Positions 36,590 through 48,006 of a stretch of 58,707 nt of DNA are shown piece by piece. Under the pieces are notes generated by a model. That model was not told the origin of the DNA and did no database searches. It saw nothing but the letters and a program-made list of their open reading frames with translations. The number at the start of each line of letters is the position of its first letter. Within the stretch, counting starts at the first letter, position 1. This DNA comes from Motilibacter aurantiacus (GTDB lineage Bacteria; Actinomycetota; Actinomycetes; Motilibacterales; Motilibacteraceae), in the NCBI RefSeq assembly GCF_011250645.1, contig NZ_JAANNO010000005.1, positions 292,382 through 351,088 on the forward strand, in the 5' to 3' direction. Made by a program: the position numbers and the translations under genes.

Positions 36590-37270
36590 GTGACCGACGC
36601 CTCGCCGCCCGCCCGTCGGTCCTCCCGTAGCGGCTCCACCACGCGCAAGAGCGCGAGCGCCCGCGTGCGCATGACGGGCAAGGAGCGCCGCGAGCAGCTG
36701 CTCGACGTGGGGCGCTCGCTGTTCGCCGAGAAGGGGTTCGAGGGCACGTCGGTCGAGGAGATCGCCGCCAAGGCGGGGGTCTCCAAGCCGGTCGTCTACG
36801 AGCACTTCGGGGGCAAGGAAGGCCTGTACGCCGTGGTCGTCGACCGCGAGGTCGAGCGGCTGCTGGGGTCGATCACCGGCACGCTCACCGCGACCGAGCG
36901 CTCGCGGGAGCTGCTGGAGCAGGCGGCGCTGGCCCTGCTGGACTACATCGAGTCCTCCAGCGACGGCTTCCGCATCCTCGTCCGCGACTCCCCGGTGGCC
37001 TCGTCCGGCGGGGGCACCTTCGCCACGATCATGAGCGACGTGGGGACGCAGGTCGAGCACATCCTCATCGCCGAGTTCAAGAAGCGCGGGATGGACGCGA
37101 AGGTCGCCCCGCTGTACGCCCAGATGCTCGTCGGCATGGTGGCGCTGACCGGCCAGTGGTGGCTGGACGCCCGGCGCCCGCGCAAGGCCGACGTCGCCGC
37201 GCACCTGGTCAACCTGGCGTGGAACGGGCTGAAGAACCTCGAGGCCAAGCCCACGCTGATCTCGCGGTGA
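36590..37270 (+). CDS. TetR-family transcriptional regulator
   Basis: A 226-residue repressor. After a basic ~25-residue N-terminal tail, the helix-turn-helix domain spans ~28-75: ERREQLLDVGRSLFAEKG, then SVEEIAAKAGVSKPVVYEHF, which is nearly the TetR consensus. The ligand domain is all-helical, ~80-220. ATG 36671 is an alternative start that would remove the basic tail. It lies 46 bases after the desaturase and probably controls it through the TACG-N4-CGTA sites. Its stop overlaps the MarR gene start (GTGA). Confidence 0.85.
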   Translation: MTDASPPARRSSRSGSTTRKSASARVRMTGKERREQLLDVGRSLFAEKGFEGTSVEEIAAKAGVSKPVVYEHFGGKEGLYAVVVDREVERLLGSITGTLTATERSRELLEQAALALLDYIESSSDGFRILVRDSPVASSGGGTFATIMSDVGTQVEHILIAEFKKRGMDAKVAPLYAQMLVGMVALTGQWWLDARRPRKADVAAHLVNLAWNGLKNLEAKPTLISR

Positions 37271-37782
37271 GCGCAGCCGCCGAGCAGGACGAGGTCGACC
37301 GCATCGCGCAGGCGTGGCGCCGCGAGCGGCCGGACCTGGACCTCGCGCCGTTGCAGGTGCTGAGCCGGGTCACACGGCTGGCCCGCCACCTGGACCGGGA
37401 GCGCCGCGACGCGTTCGCCCGCACCGGCCTGGAGCCGTGGGAGTTCGACGTGCTCGCGGCGCTGCGCCGGGCCGGGAGCCCGTACGAGCTCTCCCCCGGC
37501 CAGCTCACCACGCAGGCGCTGGTGACCTCCGGGACCATGACGAACCGGCTGGACCGGCTCGAGGGCAAGGGGCTGCTGCGCCGGCTGCCCGACCCGCAGG
37601 ACGGCCGAGCGGTGCGGGTGCAGCTGACCCCGGAGGGCGGGGACCGGGTCGACCGCGCCATGTCGGGGCTGCTCGCGAGCGAGCGGGCGCTGCTCGACCC
37701 GCTGTCGCCCGGCCAGCGTGACGAGCTCGCCGGGCTGCTGCGCCTGCTGGTCGCGCCGCTCGACGAGCGCGTACGCCCCTAG
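37267..37782 (+). CDS. MarR-family transcriptional regulator
   Basis: A 171-residue winged-helix regulator. FDVLAALRRAGSPYELSPGQ and TTQALVTSGTMTNRLDRLEG (~78-97) hold the recognition helix; LLRRLPDPQDGRAVRVQLT is the wing with the Asp-x-Arg pattern. GTG 37267 overlaps the TetR stop (GTGA), so both regulators are made together. The ligand and targets are unknown. Convergent with the ABC-F gene, seven bases apart. Confidence 0.88.
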   Translation: MSAAAEQDEVDRIAQAWRRERPDLDLAPLQVLSRVTRLARHLDRERRDAFARTGLEPWEFDVLAALRRAGSPYELSPGQLTTQALVTSGTMTNRLDRLEGKGLLRRLPDPQDGRAVRVQLTPEGGDRVDRAMSGLLASERALLDPLSPGQRDELAGLLRLLVAPLDERVRP

Positions 37783-37789
37783 CGCGCCC

Positions 37790-39592
<1,803 letters not shown>

Positions 39593-39607
39593 GGCTCGTG
39601 CTCGTTC

Positions 39608-40516
39608 CTAGCTCGGGTCGGAGGACACGACGCGTGCGCCGTCGACGGGGCCGGTGGCGACGCGGGCCTCACGCACGCCGGCGACCGTCGCGAGCCGTCG
39701 GGCCAGCGCGCGGGCCGCCGCGTCGTCGGAGGCGAGGAAGGCGCAGGTGGGGCCGCTGCCGGACACGAGGGCCCCGAGCGCGAGGCCGCGCCCGGCCGCC
39801 AGCACGTCCACCAGCCCGGGGCGCAGGGTGCACGCGGCCGGCTGCAGGTCGTTGGCGAGGGCCGCGCCCAGGGCCGCCGGGTCGCCGGAGGCCAGCGCCT
39901 CCAGCACGCCCGTCGACGCTTCCGGCGCCCCGACGCCCTGCCCCTCTCGCAGCCGGTCGCACTCGGCGTACACCGCCGGGGTGGACAGCCCGCCGTCGGC
40001 CAGCGCGAAGACCCAGGTCTGCCGGCCCTGCGCGGGCACCGCCGTCAGCCGCTCCCCGCGCCCGCGGCCCACGGCGGTGCCGCCGACGAGGGCGAAGGGG
40101 ACGTCGCTGCCGAGCTGCGCTGCGAGCAGCTGCAGCTGCCCGGCGTCCAGCGGGACGTCCCAGAGCGTCGCGCAGGCGAGCAGCGCCCCGGCCGCGTCGG
40201 CACTACCGCCGGCCATGCCGCCCGCGACGGGGATGCCCTTGTCCAGCGTGATCCGCACGCGCGGCTCCACGCCCGCCCGGGCAGCGACGAGCTCGGCCGC
40301 GCGGGCCGCGAGGTTGGTGGCGTCGGCGGGGACCCCCGCGGCCTGCTCCCCGGTCACGACCATCTCGAGCCGGTCGGACGTCTCGACCGTGACCTGGTCG
40401 TGGAGCGAGACGGCCGAGTAGACGGTGACGACGTCGTGGAAGCCGTCGGGGCGCAGCGGCCCGACCGCCAGCTGCAGGTTGACCTTCGCCGGAACGCGTA
40501 CGCGCACGCGCCCCAT
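39608..40516 (-). CDS. ispE: 4-diphosphocytidyl-2-C-methyl-D-erythritol kinase
   Basis: A 302-residue GHMP kinase of the MEP isoprenoid pathway, phosphorylating CDP-ME in the cytosol. RVPAKVNLQLAVGPLRPDG (~7) is the substrate-binding start, GIPVAGGMAGGSADAAGALL (~95) the GHMP ATP loop, and GALVSGSGPTCAFLA the C-terminal GHMP motif. ATG 40516 has GGGAGGA seven bases before it. Follows rsmA, as in many actinobacteria (rsmA-ispE-ABC-F order). Confidence 0.94.
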   Translation of the reverse strand: MGRVRVRVPAKVNLQLAVGPLRPDGFHDVVTVYSAVSLHDQVTVETSDRLEMVVTGEQAAGVPADATNLAARAAELVAARAGVEPRVRITLDKGIPVAGGMAGGSADAAGALLACATLWDVPLDAGQLQLLAAQLGSDVPFALVGGTAVGRGRGERLTAVPAQGRQTWVFALADGGLSTPAVYAECDRLREGQGVGAPEASTGVLEALASGDPAALGAALANDLQPAACTLRPGLVDVLAAGRGLALGALVSGSGPTCAFLASDDAAARALARRLATVAGVREARVATGPVDGARVVSSDPS

Positions 40517-40614
40517 GCCGCGGTCCTCCCTGTCGTGCTCGGCCGGCCCCCGGACGGGGCCTCGGCCTGCCGGCTCGATGGTAGGCGACCGTGACGGCGT
40601 CCCCGCTGTGCGCG

Positions 40615-41472
40615 TCAGGCCGGGCGCGACGGACGGGCTTCCGCCAGCCGGGCGAAGTCGTGCACGGTCAGCGACTCGCCGCGGGCGAGCGGGTCGATGC
40701 CCGCTGCGCGCAGCGCCTGCTCGGCCGCGTCCGGTGAGCCCGCCCACCCGGCCAGCGCGGCCCGCAGCCCCTTGCGGCGCTGGGCGAACGCGGCGTCGAC
40801 GACGGCGAACACGTCCTGTCGGCTCGCCGCGGTGGCGGGCGGGTCGCGCCGGTCGAGCCGGACCAGGCCGGAGTCGACGTTCGGGACCGGCCAGAAGACC
40901 GCACGGCCGACGGCGCCCGCTCGCGAGACCGCGGCGTACCACTGCGCCTTGACCGAGGGGACGCCGTAGACCCGGCTGCCCGGCGCCGCCGCGAGCCGGT
41001 CGGCGACCTCGGACTGCACCATCACCAGCGCCGAGCGCAGCGTGGGGAAGCGCTCGAGCAGGTGCAGCAGGACCGGGACCGAGACGTTGTACGGCAGGTT
41101 CGCGACGAGCGCCGTCGGAGCCGGCCCCGGGAGCTCCTGCACCGACAGCGCGTCGGAGAGCACGAGCTCGAGCCGGTCGGCGAGCGTGGGCGCGCGCTCG
41201 GCGACGGTGATCGGCAGGCGGGCGCCCAGCACGTGGTCGATCTCGACTGCGACGACCCGGCGCACCACCGGCAGCAGGGCGAGGGTGAGCGAGCCGAGCC
41301 CCGGGCCGACCTCGACCACCACGTCGTCCGGCCCGACCTGCGCCGTCTGCACGATGCGGCGCACGGTGTTGGGGTCGATGACGAAGTTCTGCCCCAGCGT
41401 CTTCGTCGGGCGGATGCCGAGGTCGGCCGCGAGCGCGCGGACCTCGCGTGGGCCGAGCAGCTGCGAGCTCAC
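40615..41472 (-). CDS. rsmA: 16S rRNA (adenine1518/1519-N6)-dimethyltransferase
   Basis: A 285-residue SAM-dependent RNA methyltransferase (KsgA). [16 protein letters not shown] (~26) is the family start, [16 protein letters not shown] (~53) the SAM site, [18 protein letters not shown] (~118) the NLPY catalytic motif, and a small helical C-terminal domain contains [13 protein letters not shown]. The start is GTG 41472. First of the rsmA-ispE-ABC-F group; the gap of 98 bases to ispE may hold a separate promoter. Confidence 0.95.
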   Translation of the reverse strand: MSSQLLGPREVRALAADLGIRPTKTLGQNFVIDPNTVRRIVQTAQVGPDDVVVEVGPGLGSLTLALLPVVRRVVAVEIDHVLGARLPITVAERAPTLADRLELVLSDALSVQELPGPAPTALVANLPYNVSVPVLLHLLERFPTLRSALVMVQSEVADRLAAAPGSRVYGVPSVKAQWYAAVSRAGAVGRAVFWPVPNVDSGLVRLDRRDPPATAASRQDVFAVVDAAFAQRRKGLRAALAGWAGSPDAAEQALRAAGIDPLARGESLTVHDFARLAEARPSRPA

Positions 41473-41722
41473 GCCGCTTCGCTGTGCATTGACGACTCCG
41501 ACTGCTCGCGTGGCCTACGCGGCCTCTGCCGCAGTGCCGTGCCAGCGTAGGCCCACCCGTGGCGGCCGCGAGAATCGGCGTCGGAAGCCCTGCCGTGCGT
41601 CGTGCGCCGTACGACGATCGGCTCGTGAAAGCGGGCCCGCCCCACAGCACCACCGAATCGAGGTCTCGTGGTGCGCGCAGCAGAGCCTTCACAGGCATGG
41701 CCCTCCACCCGCGGCTGCAATC

Positions 41723-42036
41723 ATGAGACAAAATGAGGGGAATAGCCGCCCGATAGAGACCACATTCTCCGGTTCGAGAAAGGGCGCGCGGTCGAGGCCG
41801 CGGCGCGTCTCGTACGGCCTGCTGACTGCGGCGCTGCCGACAGCCGTGGGCTCGGCAGCGCCCGCTTCGGCAGCTACCCCGCCGGGCAACCCCCCGGCTC
41901 GGACCGCGGGCCGGCGGCCTACACGACGGCGGGGGTCTTCGTCTACACCGTGCCGGACGGCGTGTACTCCGTGAAGGTCGAAGCGGGAGGCTCCAACGGC
42001 GGCCCGAGCGACGTTCGGCGTCATCGCCCACGGCTG
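41723..42036 (+). pseudogene. Broken remnant of a secreted Gly-rich-domain protein
   Basis: ATG 41723 begins a signal-like peptide (basic start, then VSYGLLTAALPTAVGSAAP and ASAAT). That frame stops at 41972. From ~41917 a second frame (+1 shift) encodes YTTAGVFVYTVPDGVYSVK and VEAGGSNGG, which looks like the start of the glycine-rich FTVP-type domains of secreted proteins. Neither frame makes a complete protein, and the following sequence is the tatD gene. The first 60 bases are lower in GC than the surroundings. This is probably a frameshifted and truncated gene; a sequencing error could explain the shift but not the missing C-terminus. The 250 bases before it (41473-41722) show no gene. 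Confidence 0.5.
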
Positions 42037-42061
42037 ACGCTCCGCGCAGCGGAGCGGGCGT

Positions 42062-42943
42062 TCACCAGCTCCCGAAAGCCCGCTCCGTGTTCGCCGCCAG
42101 CGCGAGGCACAGCTTCTCGACCGGCACGCCTTTCACCTGCGCCATCACCCGCACCGTGTGCGGGATGAGGTACGACGCGTTCGGCCGCCCGCGGTAGGGC
42201 ATCGGGGTGAGGTACGGCGCGTCGGTCTCGACGAGCACGTTGTCCAGCGGTGTCACGCGCAGCGCCTCGCGCAGGCCCTCGGCGTTCTTGAACGTCACCG
42301 TGCCCGCGAAGGACAGGAACCAGCCGCGCTCGACGCAGTGCCGGGCCATGTCCGCGTCGCCGGAGTAGCAGTGGAAGACGACGCGGTCCGGCGCCCTGTC
42401 GGCGAGGACGCGGAGCACGTCCGCGTGCGCGTCCCGGTCGTGGATCATCAGCGCCTTGCCGTGCCGGTCGGCGATCTCGATGTGGGACCGGAACGACGAT
42501 TCCTGCACCGCGCGTCCGTCCTCCGCGGTGCGGAAGAAGTCCAGCCCGGTCTCACCCACGGCGCGCACCCGCTCGTGCGCGGCAGCGGTGTCGACCTCGG
42601 CGAGCGCGTCGTCCAGCTCCCCAGCCGCGCCCAGCAGCGGGGCCTCGTTCGGGTGGAGCGCCACACCCGCGACGACCGTCGGGAACCGCTCGGCCGCCTC
42701 GACGGCCCACCTGACCCCGGGACGGTCGCAGCCCACCTGAACGATCCGCGAGATGCCCACGGCCGCCGCGTCGGCGATCGCCTGCTCCGGGGAGTACCAC
42801 TCCTCGCCCTCGGCGCCGTCGGCGATGTCCATGTGGCAGTGGGCATCGGCGACGGGGAGCGGGAGCGGCTCGGGCGCGGGAGGGCGCGAGGTGTCGCGCG
42901 CACGGCCGCCGCCCTTCCGGCCCCGGGTGGGCGCGTCCGTCAC
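42062..42943 (-). CDS. tatD: TatD-family metal-dependent deoxyribonuclease
   Basis: A 293-residue TIM-barrel hydrolase. [13 protein letters not shown] (~32) supplies the first metal-binding Hx[11 protein letters not shown] (~124) the Glu, [23 protein letters not shown] (in parts, ~145-165) and VFHCYSGD (~184) the His ligands, and [12 protein letters not shown] (~232) the Asp. It is a 3'-5' DNA/RNA nuclease of the YcfH branch. GTG 42943 overlaps the metG stop (GTGA), the usual metG-tatD order. The N-terminal ~25 residues are a charged extension. Confidence 0.92.
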   Translation of the reverse strand: MTDAPTRGRKGGGRARDTSRPPAPEPLPLPVADAHCHMDIADGAEGEEWYSPEQAIADAAAVGISRIVQVGCDRPGVRWAVEAAERFPTVVAGVALHPNEAPLLGAAGELDDALAEVDTAAAHERVRAVGETGLDFFRTAEDGRAVQESSFRSHIEIADRHGKALMIHDRDAHADVLRVLADRAPDRVVFHCYSGDADMARHCVERGWFLSFAGTVTFKNAEGLREALRVTPLDNVLVETDAPYLTPMPYRGRPNASYLIPHTVRVMAQVKGVPVEKLCLALAANTERAFGSW

Positions 42944-44733
42944 TCCGCGGCCCCGCCCTGCAGCCGGGCCAGCTCCTCCTCGACGATGGACTCGTCGAGC
43001 TTCTTGAACACCGGCGTCGGCGGCGAGAGCGGCGTGCCCGGGCTGACGGGGCGCGACTCCCAGCGCGGGACGTCGACGTAGTCGCCGGTGAGGATCGGGT
43101 ACGGCGGCCCGCCGTCGAGGTCCTCGACCTCCTCGATGCGCGGCAGCGGGGCGAGGACGCCCTCGCCGCCGAGCATCTCGTGGATCCGCTGCGCGCTGTG
43201 CGGGAGGAACGGCGCGAGCAGCGTGTTGCAGTCGCTGATCGCCTGCAGGGCGGTGAAGAGCACCGTGTCGCGACGCGCTGGGTCGTCCTTGAGCTTCCAC
43301 GGCGCCTGGTCCGACAGGTACTTGTTCGCCTCGCCGACGATCCGCATCGCCTCGCCGATGGCGGCCTTCTGCCGGTGCTTCTCGAGCAGCGAACCCACGC
43401 TCGCGAACCCGGCTTCGGTCGTCGCGAGCAGCGCGCGGTCGTCGTCGGTCAGCTCGCCGGGCGTCGGCACGGCCCCGACGTTCTTCGCGGCCATCGAGAT
43501 CGACCGGTTCACCAGGTTGCCCCAGCCGGCGACCAGCTCGTCGTTGTTGCGGCGGCGGAACTCGGCCCAGGTGAAGTCGGTGTCCTGGTTCTCCGGGCCC
43601 GCGACGGCGATGAAGTAGCGCAGCGCGTCCGCGTCGTAGCGCTCGAGGAAGTCACGCACGTAGATGACGATCGAGCGCGAGGAGGAGAACTTCTTGCCCT
43701 CCATGGTGAGGAACTCGCTCGACACCACCTCGGTGGGCAGGCCCAGCTCGCCGAGCTCCCCCGGCTCCCCGCCCTTCGCGCCGCCCCCGTCGTACCCGAG
43801 GAGGATCGCCGGCCAGATGACCGAGTGGAAGACGATGTTGTCCTTGCCCATGAAGTAGTAGGCGCGGCAGTCCTCGTCCTGCCAGAAGCGGCGCCACGCG
43901 TCCGGGTCGCCGGTCCGGCGCGCCCACTCGACCGAGGCCGAGAGATAGCCGATGACGGCGTCGAACCAGACGTAGATGCGCTTGTCCCCACGCTCCTCCC
44001 AGCCCTCGAGCGGGATCGGCACGCCCCACTCGAGGTCGCGGGTGATCGCGCGCGGCTGCAGGTCGTCGAGCAGGTTGAGCGAGAACTTCAGGACGTTGGG
44101 GCGCCAGTCCTCGCGCGCCTGCAGCCACGACCCCAGCGCTTCCGCGAACGCCGGCAGGTCGAGGAAGAAGTGCTCGGTCTCGACGAACTTCGGGGTCTCG
44201 CCGTTGATCCGGCTCTTCGGGTCGATCAGGTCGGTCGGGTCGAGCTGGTTGCCGCAGTTGTCGCACTGGTCGCCGCGGGCGGACGTGTAGCCGCAAATGG
44301 GGCAGGTGCCCTCGATGTAGCGGTCGGGCAGCGTGCGGCCGGTGGACGGGGAGATGGCGCCCATCGTGGTCTTCGGCACGATGTAGCCGTTGCGGTGCAG
44401 GGTGCGGAACATCTCCTGCACGACCGCGTAGTGGTTGCGCGTCGTCGTGCGGGTGAACAGGTCGTAGGACAGCCCCAGGCCCTGCAGGTCCTGCACGATG
44501 ACGCGGTTGTAGCGGTCGGCGAGCTCGCGGGCGGTGAGCCCCTCGGCGTCGGCCTGCACCTGGATCGGCGTGCCGTGCTCGTCCGTGCCGCTCACCATGA
44601 GGACGTCGTGGCCCGCCATCCGCATGTAGCGGCTGAACACGTCCGAAGGGACTCCGAAGCCGGAGACGTGGCCGATGTGCCGCGGGCCGTTGGCGTACGG
44701 CCAGGCGACGGCGGTGAGGACGGGGCGAGCCAT
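42940..44733 (-). CDS. metG: Methionyl-tRNA synthetase
   Basis: A 597-residue class I synthetase. [16 protein letters not shown] (~16) carries the HIGH motif, [19 protein letters not shown] (~143) the zinc knuckle, and [15 protein letters not shown] (~349) the KMSKS equivalent, here KFSSS. The C-terminal helical anticodon domain follows; no EMAP-type tRNA-binding domain is fused. ATG 44733 lies seven bases after TAGGCT on the minus strand (44746-44741), so it may also have a leaderless transcript of its own besides read-through from rsmI. Confidence 0.95.
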   Translation of the reverse strand: MARPVLTAVAWPYANGPRHIGHVSGFGVPSDVFSRYMRMAGHDVLMVSGTDEHGTPIQVQADAEGLTARELADRYNRVIVQDLQGLGLSYDLFTRTTTRNHYAVVQEMFRTLHRNGYIVPKTTMGAISPSTGRTLPDRYIEGTCPICGYTSARGDQCDNCGNQLDPTDLIDPKSRINGETPKFVETEHFFLDLPAFAEALGSWLQAREDWRPNVLKFSLNLLDDLQPRAITRDLEWGVPIPLEGWEERGDKRIYVWFDAVIGYLSASVEWARRTGDPDAWRRFWQDEDCRAYYFMGKDNIVFHSVIWPAILLGYDGGGAKGGEPGELGELGLPTEVVSSEFLTMEGKKFSSSRSIVIYVRDFLERYDADALRYFIAVAGPENQDTDFTWAEFRRRNNDELVAGWGNLVNRSISMAAKNVGAVPTPGELTDDDRALLATTEAGFASVGSLLEKHRQKAAIGEAMRIVGEANKYLSDQAPWKLKDDPARRDTVLFTALQAISDCNTLLAPFLPHSAQRIHEMLGGEGVLAPLPRIEEVEDLDGGPPYPILTGDYVDVPRWESRPVSPGTPLSPPTPVFKKLDESIVEEELARLQGGAAE

Positions 44734-44743
44734 GCGCTCCAGC

Positions 44744-45634
44744 CTAGTGCGGTGCCTGCGGGCCCTCGGCGTCGTCGTCCACAGCCCGCGCGGCGAGCAC
44801 CGCGGCGTACACCTGCTTCTTCGGCACGCCGGCCTCCTTCGCCACCGCCGCGAGCGCCGCCTTGCGGTCCTCCCCGGCCGCGACCCGCGCCAGCACCCGC
44901 GCGGCGAGCTCGGCGTCGTCGACGTCGCCCGCGGCCGGCGGCGGCGCGCCCCCGACGACGAGCGTGATCTCGCCGCGTACGTCGCCCTCGGCCCACCCCG
45001 CGAGCTCGGCGAGCGGGCCGCGGCGTACCTCCTCGTAGGTCTTCGTCAGCTCCCGGCACACCGCGGCGGGCCGGTCGTCGCCGAACGCCGCCGCGAGGTC
45101 GGCCAGCGACGCGGCCAGCCGGTGCGGGGCCTCGAAGAAGAGCAGCGTGCGCGGCTCGGCCGCGAGCTCGGCCAGCCGCCGGGCACGCTCGCCCGGCTTG
45201 CGCGGCAGGAAGCCCTCGAAGCAGAACCGGTCGGCCGGCAGCCCGGAGACGGCCAGCGCGGTCAGCACCGCGCTCGGCCCGGGGACGGCGGTGACGCGGA
45301 CGCCGGCCTCGACCGCGGCCACGACGAGCCGGTAGCCGGGGTCGGAGACGCTGGGCATGCCCGCGTCGGTGACGAGGAGGACGCGCGCGCCGCGCTCGAG
45401 CTCCTCGAGCAGCTCCCGGGTTCGGGCCACCTCGTTGGCCTCGAAGTAGCTGACGGCCCGCGCGGGCGGGGGAACCCCCAGGGCGGCGCAGAGCCGGCGC
45501 AGCCGCCGGGTGTCCTCGGCCGCGACGAGGTCGGCGGCGGCCAGCTCCTCGGCCAGCCGGGGCGGGGCGTCGGAGGCGTTGCCGATGGGCGTGCCCGCGA
45601 GGACGAGCAGGCCCGGCTCGCGGTCGTCGGTCAC
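44744..45634 (-). CDS. rsmI: 16S rRNA 2'-O-ribose C1402 methyltransferase
   Basis: A 296-residue SAM enzyme of the tetrapyrrole-methylase fold. [19 protein letters not shown] (~9), [33 protein letters not shown] (~85) and [17 protein letters not shown] (~118) are the family motifs. A C-terminal ~60-residue helical domain contains [23 protein letters not shown] 45634 lies six bases after TAGGGT on the minus strand, so the mRNA should be leaderless. Divergent from the PMT gene with only 22 bases between. Confidence 0.94.
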   Translation of the reverse strand: MTDDREPGLLVLAGTPIGNASDAPPRLAEELAAADLVAAEDTRRLRRLCAALGVPPPARAVSYFEANEVARTRELLEELERGARVLLVTDAGMPSVSDPGYRLVVAAVEAGVRVTAVPGPSAVLTALAVSGLPADRFCFEGFLPRKPGERARRLAELAAEPRTLLFFEAPHRLAASLADLAAAFGDDRPAAVCRELTKTYEEVRRGPLAELAGWAEGDVRGEITLVVGGAPPPAAGDVDDAELAARVLARVAAGEDRKAALAAVAKEAGVPKKQVYAAVLAARAVDDDAEGPQAPH

Positions 45635-45640
45635 GCCGCG

Positions 45641-45650
45641 ACCCTACGAT
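45641..45650. promoter_or_regulatory. Overlapping divergent -10 boxes of rsmI and the PMT gene
   Basis: ACCCTACGAT contains TAGGGT on the minus strand (45646-45641) and TACGAT on the plus strand (45645-45650), sharing two bases. Each ends six bases before a start codon (GTG 45634 and ATG 45657). Both messages should be leaderless, and the two promoters cannot be occupied at the same time. Confidence 0.6.
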
Positions 45651-45656
45651 GACGGA

Positions 45657-47327
45657 ATGGCCAGCACGCTCGCCCTGCCCGGGCAGCCCCCGGGCGAGCC
45701 CGCGCCCGCCCCCGAGGAGAGCATGCGGCCACGGCCGTCGGTCGCCGCGACCGTACGCCGCCGGCTGAGCGCGCCGATGCCGCAGGACGGGCCCTCCGGC
45801 TGGCTCGGCCCGCTCCTCGTGGCCACCGTCGCGGGCGTGCTGCGCTTCTGGCAGCTCGGCACCCCCGGCGACAAGGTCTTCGACGAGGTCTACTACCCGT
45901 CCGAGGGCGCGTCGCTGTGGGAGTACGGCGTCGAGGTCAAGGACGGGGCCCCGGAGTACGTCGTCCACCCGCCGCTCGGCAAGTGGGTGATCGGTTTCGG
46001 CGAGCAACTGTTCGACGGGTCCTTCGGCTGGCGCTTCTCGACCGCGCTGCTGGGGACGCTGGCCGTCTTCGTGCTGGCGCGGGCCGGCCGCCGGCTGTTC
46101 CGCTCGACGCTGCTCGGGTGCATCGCCGGCCTGCTGCTCGCGCTCGACGGGCTGCACGTCGTCATGAGCCGGACCGGCCTGCTCGACTCGATCCTGATGT
46201 TCTTCGTGCTGGCCGCCTTCGCCTGCCTGCTCGTCGACCGGGACGCGACAAGGGCGCGGCTGGCGCGCGCCCTCCCGGAGCGGCTCGGGACAGCGCCGGG
46301 CGCGGCCGGCCCCTGGCTCGGGGCGCGGCCGTGGCTCCTGCTCGCGGGCGCGTTCCTGGGCGCGGGGTGCGCGACCAAGTGGAGCGGGGCGTTCTACCTC
46401 GCGGTCTTCGGGCTGATGAGCCTGCTGTGGAGCGCCTCGGCCCGGCGGGCCGCAGGGGCCGCCCGGCCGTACCTCGCGGCGCTGCGGCGGGACCTGCCGG
46501 TCGCGGTCGTCGCGCTCGGGCTCGTCCCGGTGGCGGTCTACCTGCTGTCCTGGACCGGCTGGTTCCTCTCCCCGGCCACGGAGGCGTACGGGCGCGACTG
46601 GGCGGAGACGAGCCCGGCGTCGGGGCTCGGCTCGCTCGTCCCCGACGCGCTGCGCAGCCTCTGGCACTACCACGCGCAGGCGTACGAGTTCCACCGCAAC
46701 CTGCGGACCAAGCACGCGTACCAGTCGAACCCGTGGAGCTGGCTGGTCCTCGGCCGCCCGGTCGCGTTCTGGTACCCGGCGAGCATCTCCGGCTGCGGCT
46801 CCGGCTCGTGCTCGCAGGCCATCCTCGCGCTCGGCACGCCCGCCCTGTGGTGGGCGAGCGTCGCTGCGCTGCCGGTGGTGGCCTTCCGCTGGCTCGGGCA
46901 GCGCGACTGGCGGGCCGGCGCGATCCTCGCCGGTCTCGCGGCCGGCTACCTGCCCTGGTTCAACTACCAGGAGCGGACGATCTTCTCGTTCTACGCCGTC
47001 GTGTTCGTCCCGTTCCTCGCGCTCGCCGTGACGATGGTGCTGGGCATGCTGCTGGGGCCGTCCCCGGCCAGGGCGGCCGCGGGCCGAGGGCATGCGGCCT
47101 CCGACGCCCCCTTCCCCGCCGGCGCGCAGGGGCAGGAGGAGGCGTACGGGTACGACGACGCGCGGGAGGCGGCGGCCGCGCGGCGCCGCACGTGGGGCGC
47201 GGCGGTCGTCGGGGCGTACCTGCTCATCGTCGTGGCGTGCTTCGCGTACTTCTGGCCGATCTACAGCGCGCAGATCATCGACCAGAGCGACTGGGCCGCC
47301 CGGATGTGGTTCCGCAGCTGGATCTGA
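45657..47327 (+). CDS. Dolichyl/polyprenyl-phosphate-mannose protein mannosyltransferase (PMT, GT39)
   Basis: A 556-residue integral membrane enzyme with about ten helices. The first extracellular loop has GDKVFDEVYYPSEG (~74), with the catalytic Asp-Glu pair of PMT enzymes. HPPLGKWVIGFGEQLF (~105), LDGLHVVMSRTGLLDS and CATKWSGAFYL are further family stretches. It would transfer mannose from polyprenyl-phosphate-mannose to Ser/Thr of Sec-exported proteins; the Ser/Thr/Pro-rich secreted proteins and the MmpS-like lipoprotein in this window are possible substrates. ATG 45657 lies six bases after TACGAT. Divergent to rsmI, a conserved actinobacterial arrangement. Confidence 0.9.
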   Translation: MASTLALPGQPPGEPAPAPEESMRPRPSVAATVRRRLSAPMPQDGPSGWLGPLLVATVAGVLRFWQLGTPGDKVFDEVYYPSEGASLWEYGVEVKDGAPEYVVHPPLGKWVIGFGEQLFDGSFGWRFSTALLGTLAVFVLARAGRRLFRSTLLGCIAGLLLALDGLHVVMSRTGLLDSILMFFVLAAFACLLVDRDATRARLARALPERLGTAPGAAGPWLGARPWLLLAGAFLGAGCATKWSGAFYLAVFGLMSLLWSASARRAAGAARPYLAALRRDLPVAVVALGLVPVAVYLLSWTGWFLSPATEAYGRDWAETSPASGLGSLVPDALRSLWHYHAQAYEFHRNLRTKHAYQSNPWSWLVLGRPVAFWYPASISGCGSGSCSQAILALGTPALWWASVAALPVVAFRWLGQRDWRAGAILAGLAAGYLPWFNYQERTIFSFYAVVFVPFLALAVTMVLGMLLGPSPARAAAGRGHAASDAPFPAGAQGQEEAYGYDDAREAAAARRRTWGAAVVGAYLLIVVACFAYFWPIYSAQIIDQSDWAARMWFRSWI

Positions 47328-47376
47328 CGGGCGTCAACCGCCGCCGGCCCGGGCGCAGCGGCGGCGACTGACCGGG

Positions 47377-47709
47377 CTACAGCTTCCCGGTGCGCAGCGC
47401 CCAGCGCTCGAACACCAGCGACCCGAACGGCGGGATGCTCGCGATCAGTGCGAGCAGCGTGGTCCGGACCGACCAGCGCAGCGGGCGCACCGTGGCGAGG
47501 GCGAGCAGGACGTACAGCACGAAGACGGCGCCGTGGATGGGGCCGAAGATCTTGACGCCGATCTCGTTCTCGACGACGACGTACTTGAAGAACATCCCGA
47601 CGAGCAGGCCCAGCCAGCTGACCGCCTCGGCCACCGCGACGACGCGGAAGCGCCCGGAGGGCGTCGCGAGCAGTGGGCGCTCGGTGGCGGCGGCGGGCGG
47701 CGTGGCCAT
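47377..47709 (-). CDS. DUF3817 membrane protein
   Basis: A 110-residue protein with three predicted helices. RFRVVAVAEAVSWLGLLVGM (~21) begins the DUF3817 pattern, then KYVVVENEIGVKIFGPIHGAVF with the conserved GPIHG, and ASIPPFGSLVFERWAL near the end. The function is unknown. ATG 47709 has AAGGAG four bases before it; the frame is open to 47793. Convergent with the PMT gene. Confidence 0.85.
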   Translation of the reverse strand: MATPPAAATERPLLATPSGRFRVVAVAEAVSWLGLLVGMFFKYVVVENEIGVKIFGPIHGAVFVLYVLLALATVRPLRWSVRTTLLALIASIPPFGSLVFERWALRTGKL

Positions 47710-47826
47710 GGTGCTCCTTCGCGGGTGGGCTCGTCGCGACGCTACCCGAGCCCGGCCGCCACGCAGGAGCCCGCCGGCTGCGATCTCGGCCACTCGACCA
47801 GGGCCGCGGGAGGGGCACGAACGACA

Positions 47827-47854
47827 ACAGCCCGGCTCGAGTGAGCCGGGCTGT
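47827..47854 (-). terminator. Terminator hairpin after tRNA-Ala
   Basis: ACAGCCCGGCTC and GAGCCGGGCTGT form a perfect 12-bp stem with a GAGT loop, six bases beyond the 3' end of tRNA-Ala on the minus strand. Confidence 0.7.
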
Positions 47855-47859
47855 CTGGG

Positions 47860-47933
47860 TGGAGCTGAGGGGATTTGAACCCCTGACCCCCTCGATGCGA
47901 ACGAGGTGCGCTACCGGACTGCGCTACAGCCCC
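47860..47933 (-). tRNA. tRNA-Ala (anticodon CGC)
   Basis: A 74-nt cloverleaf: acceptor GGGGCTG/CAGCTCC with the G3-U70 pair that identifies tRNA-Ala, anticodon arm CCTCG-TTCGCAT-CGAGG with CGC at 34-36 (reads GCG), and T-arm AGGGG-TTCAAAT-CCCCT. A73 is present; 3' CCA is not encoded. Confidence 0.95.
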
Positions 47934-48006
47934 AGAACGAGAAGAATCATAGCCGACGCCGGGAGCGGGCCGCGCAGCCCCTCCGCAGGCAGCCGCGCAG
48001 GCACGG

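Noticed and set aside
41473-41722. Gene in the space between rsmA and the secreted-protein remnant
   Set aside because: The frames here are short, without ribosome sites or recognisable motifs, and their codon pattern is not like that of neighbouring genes.
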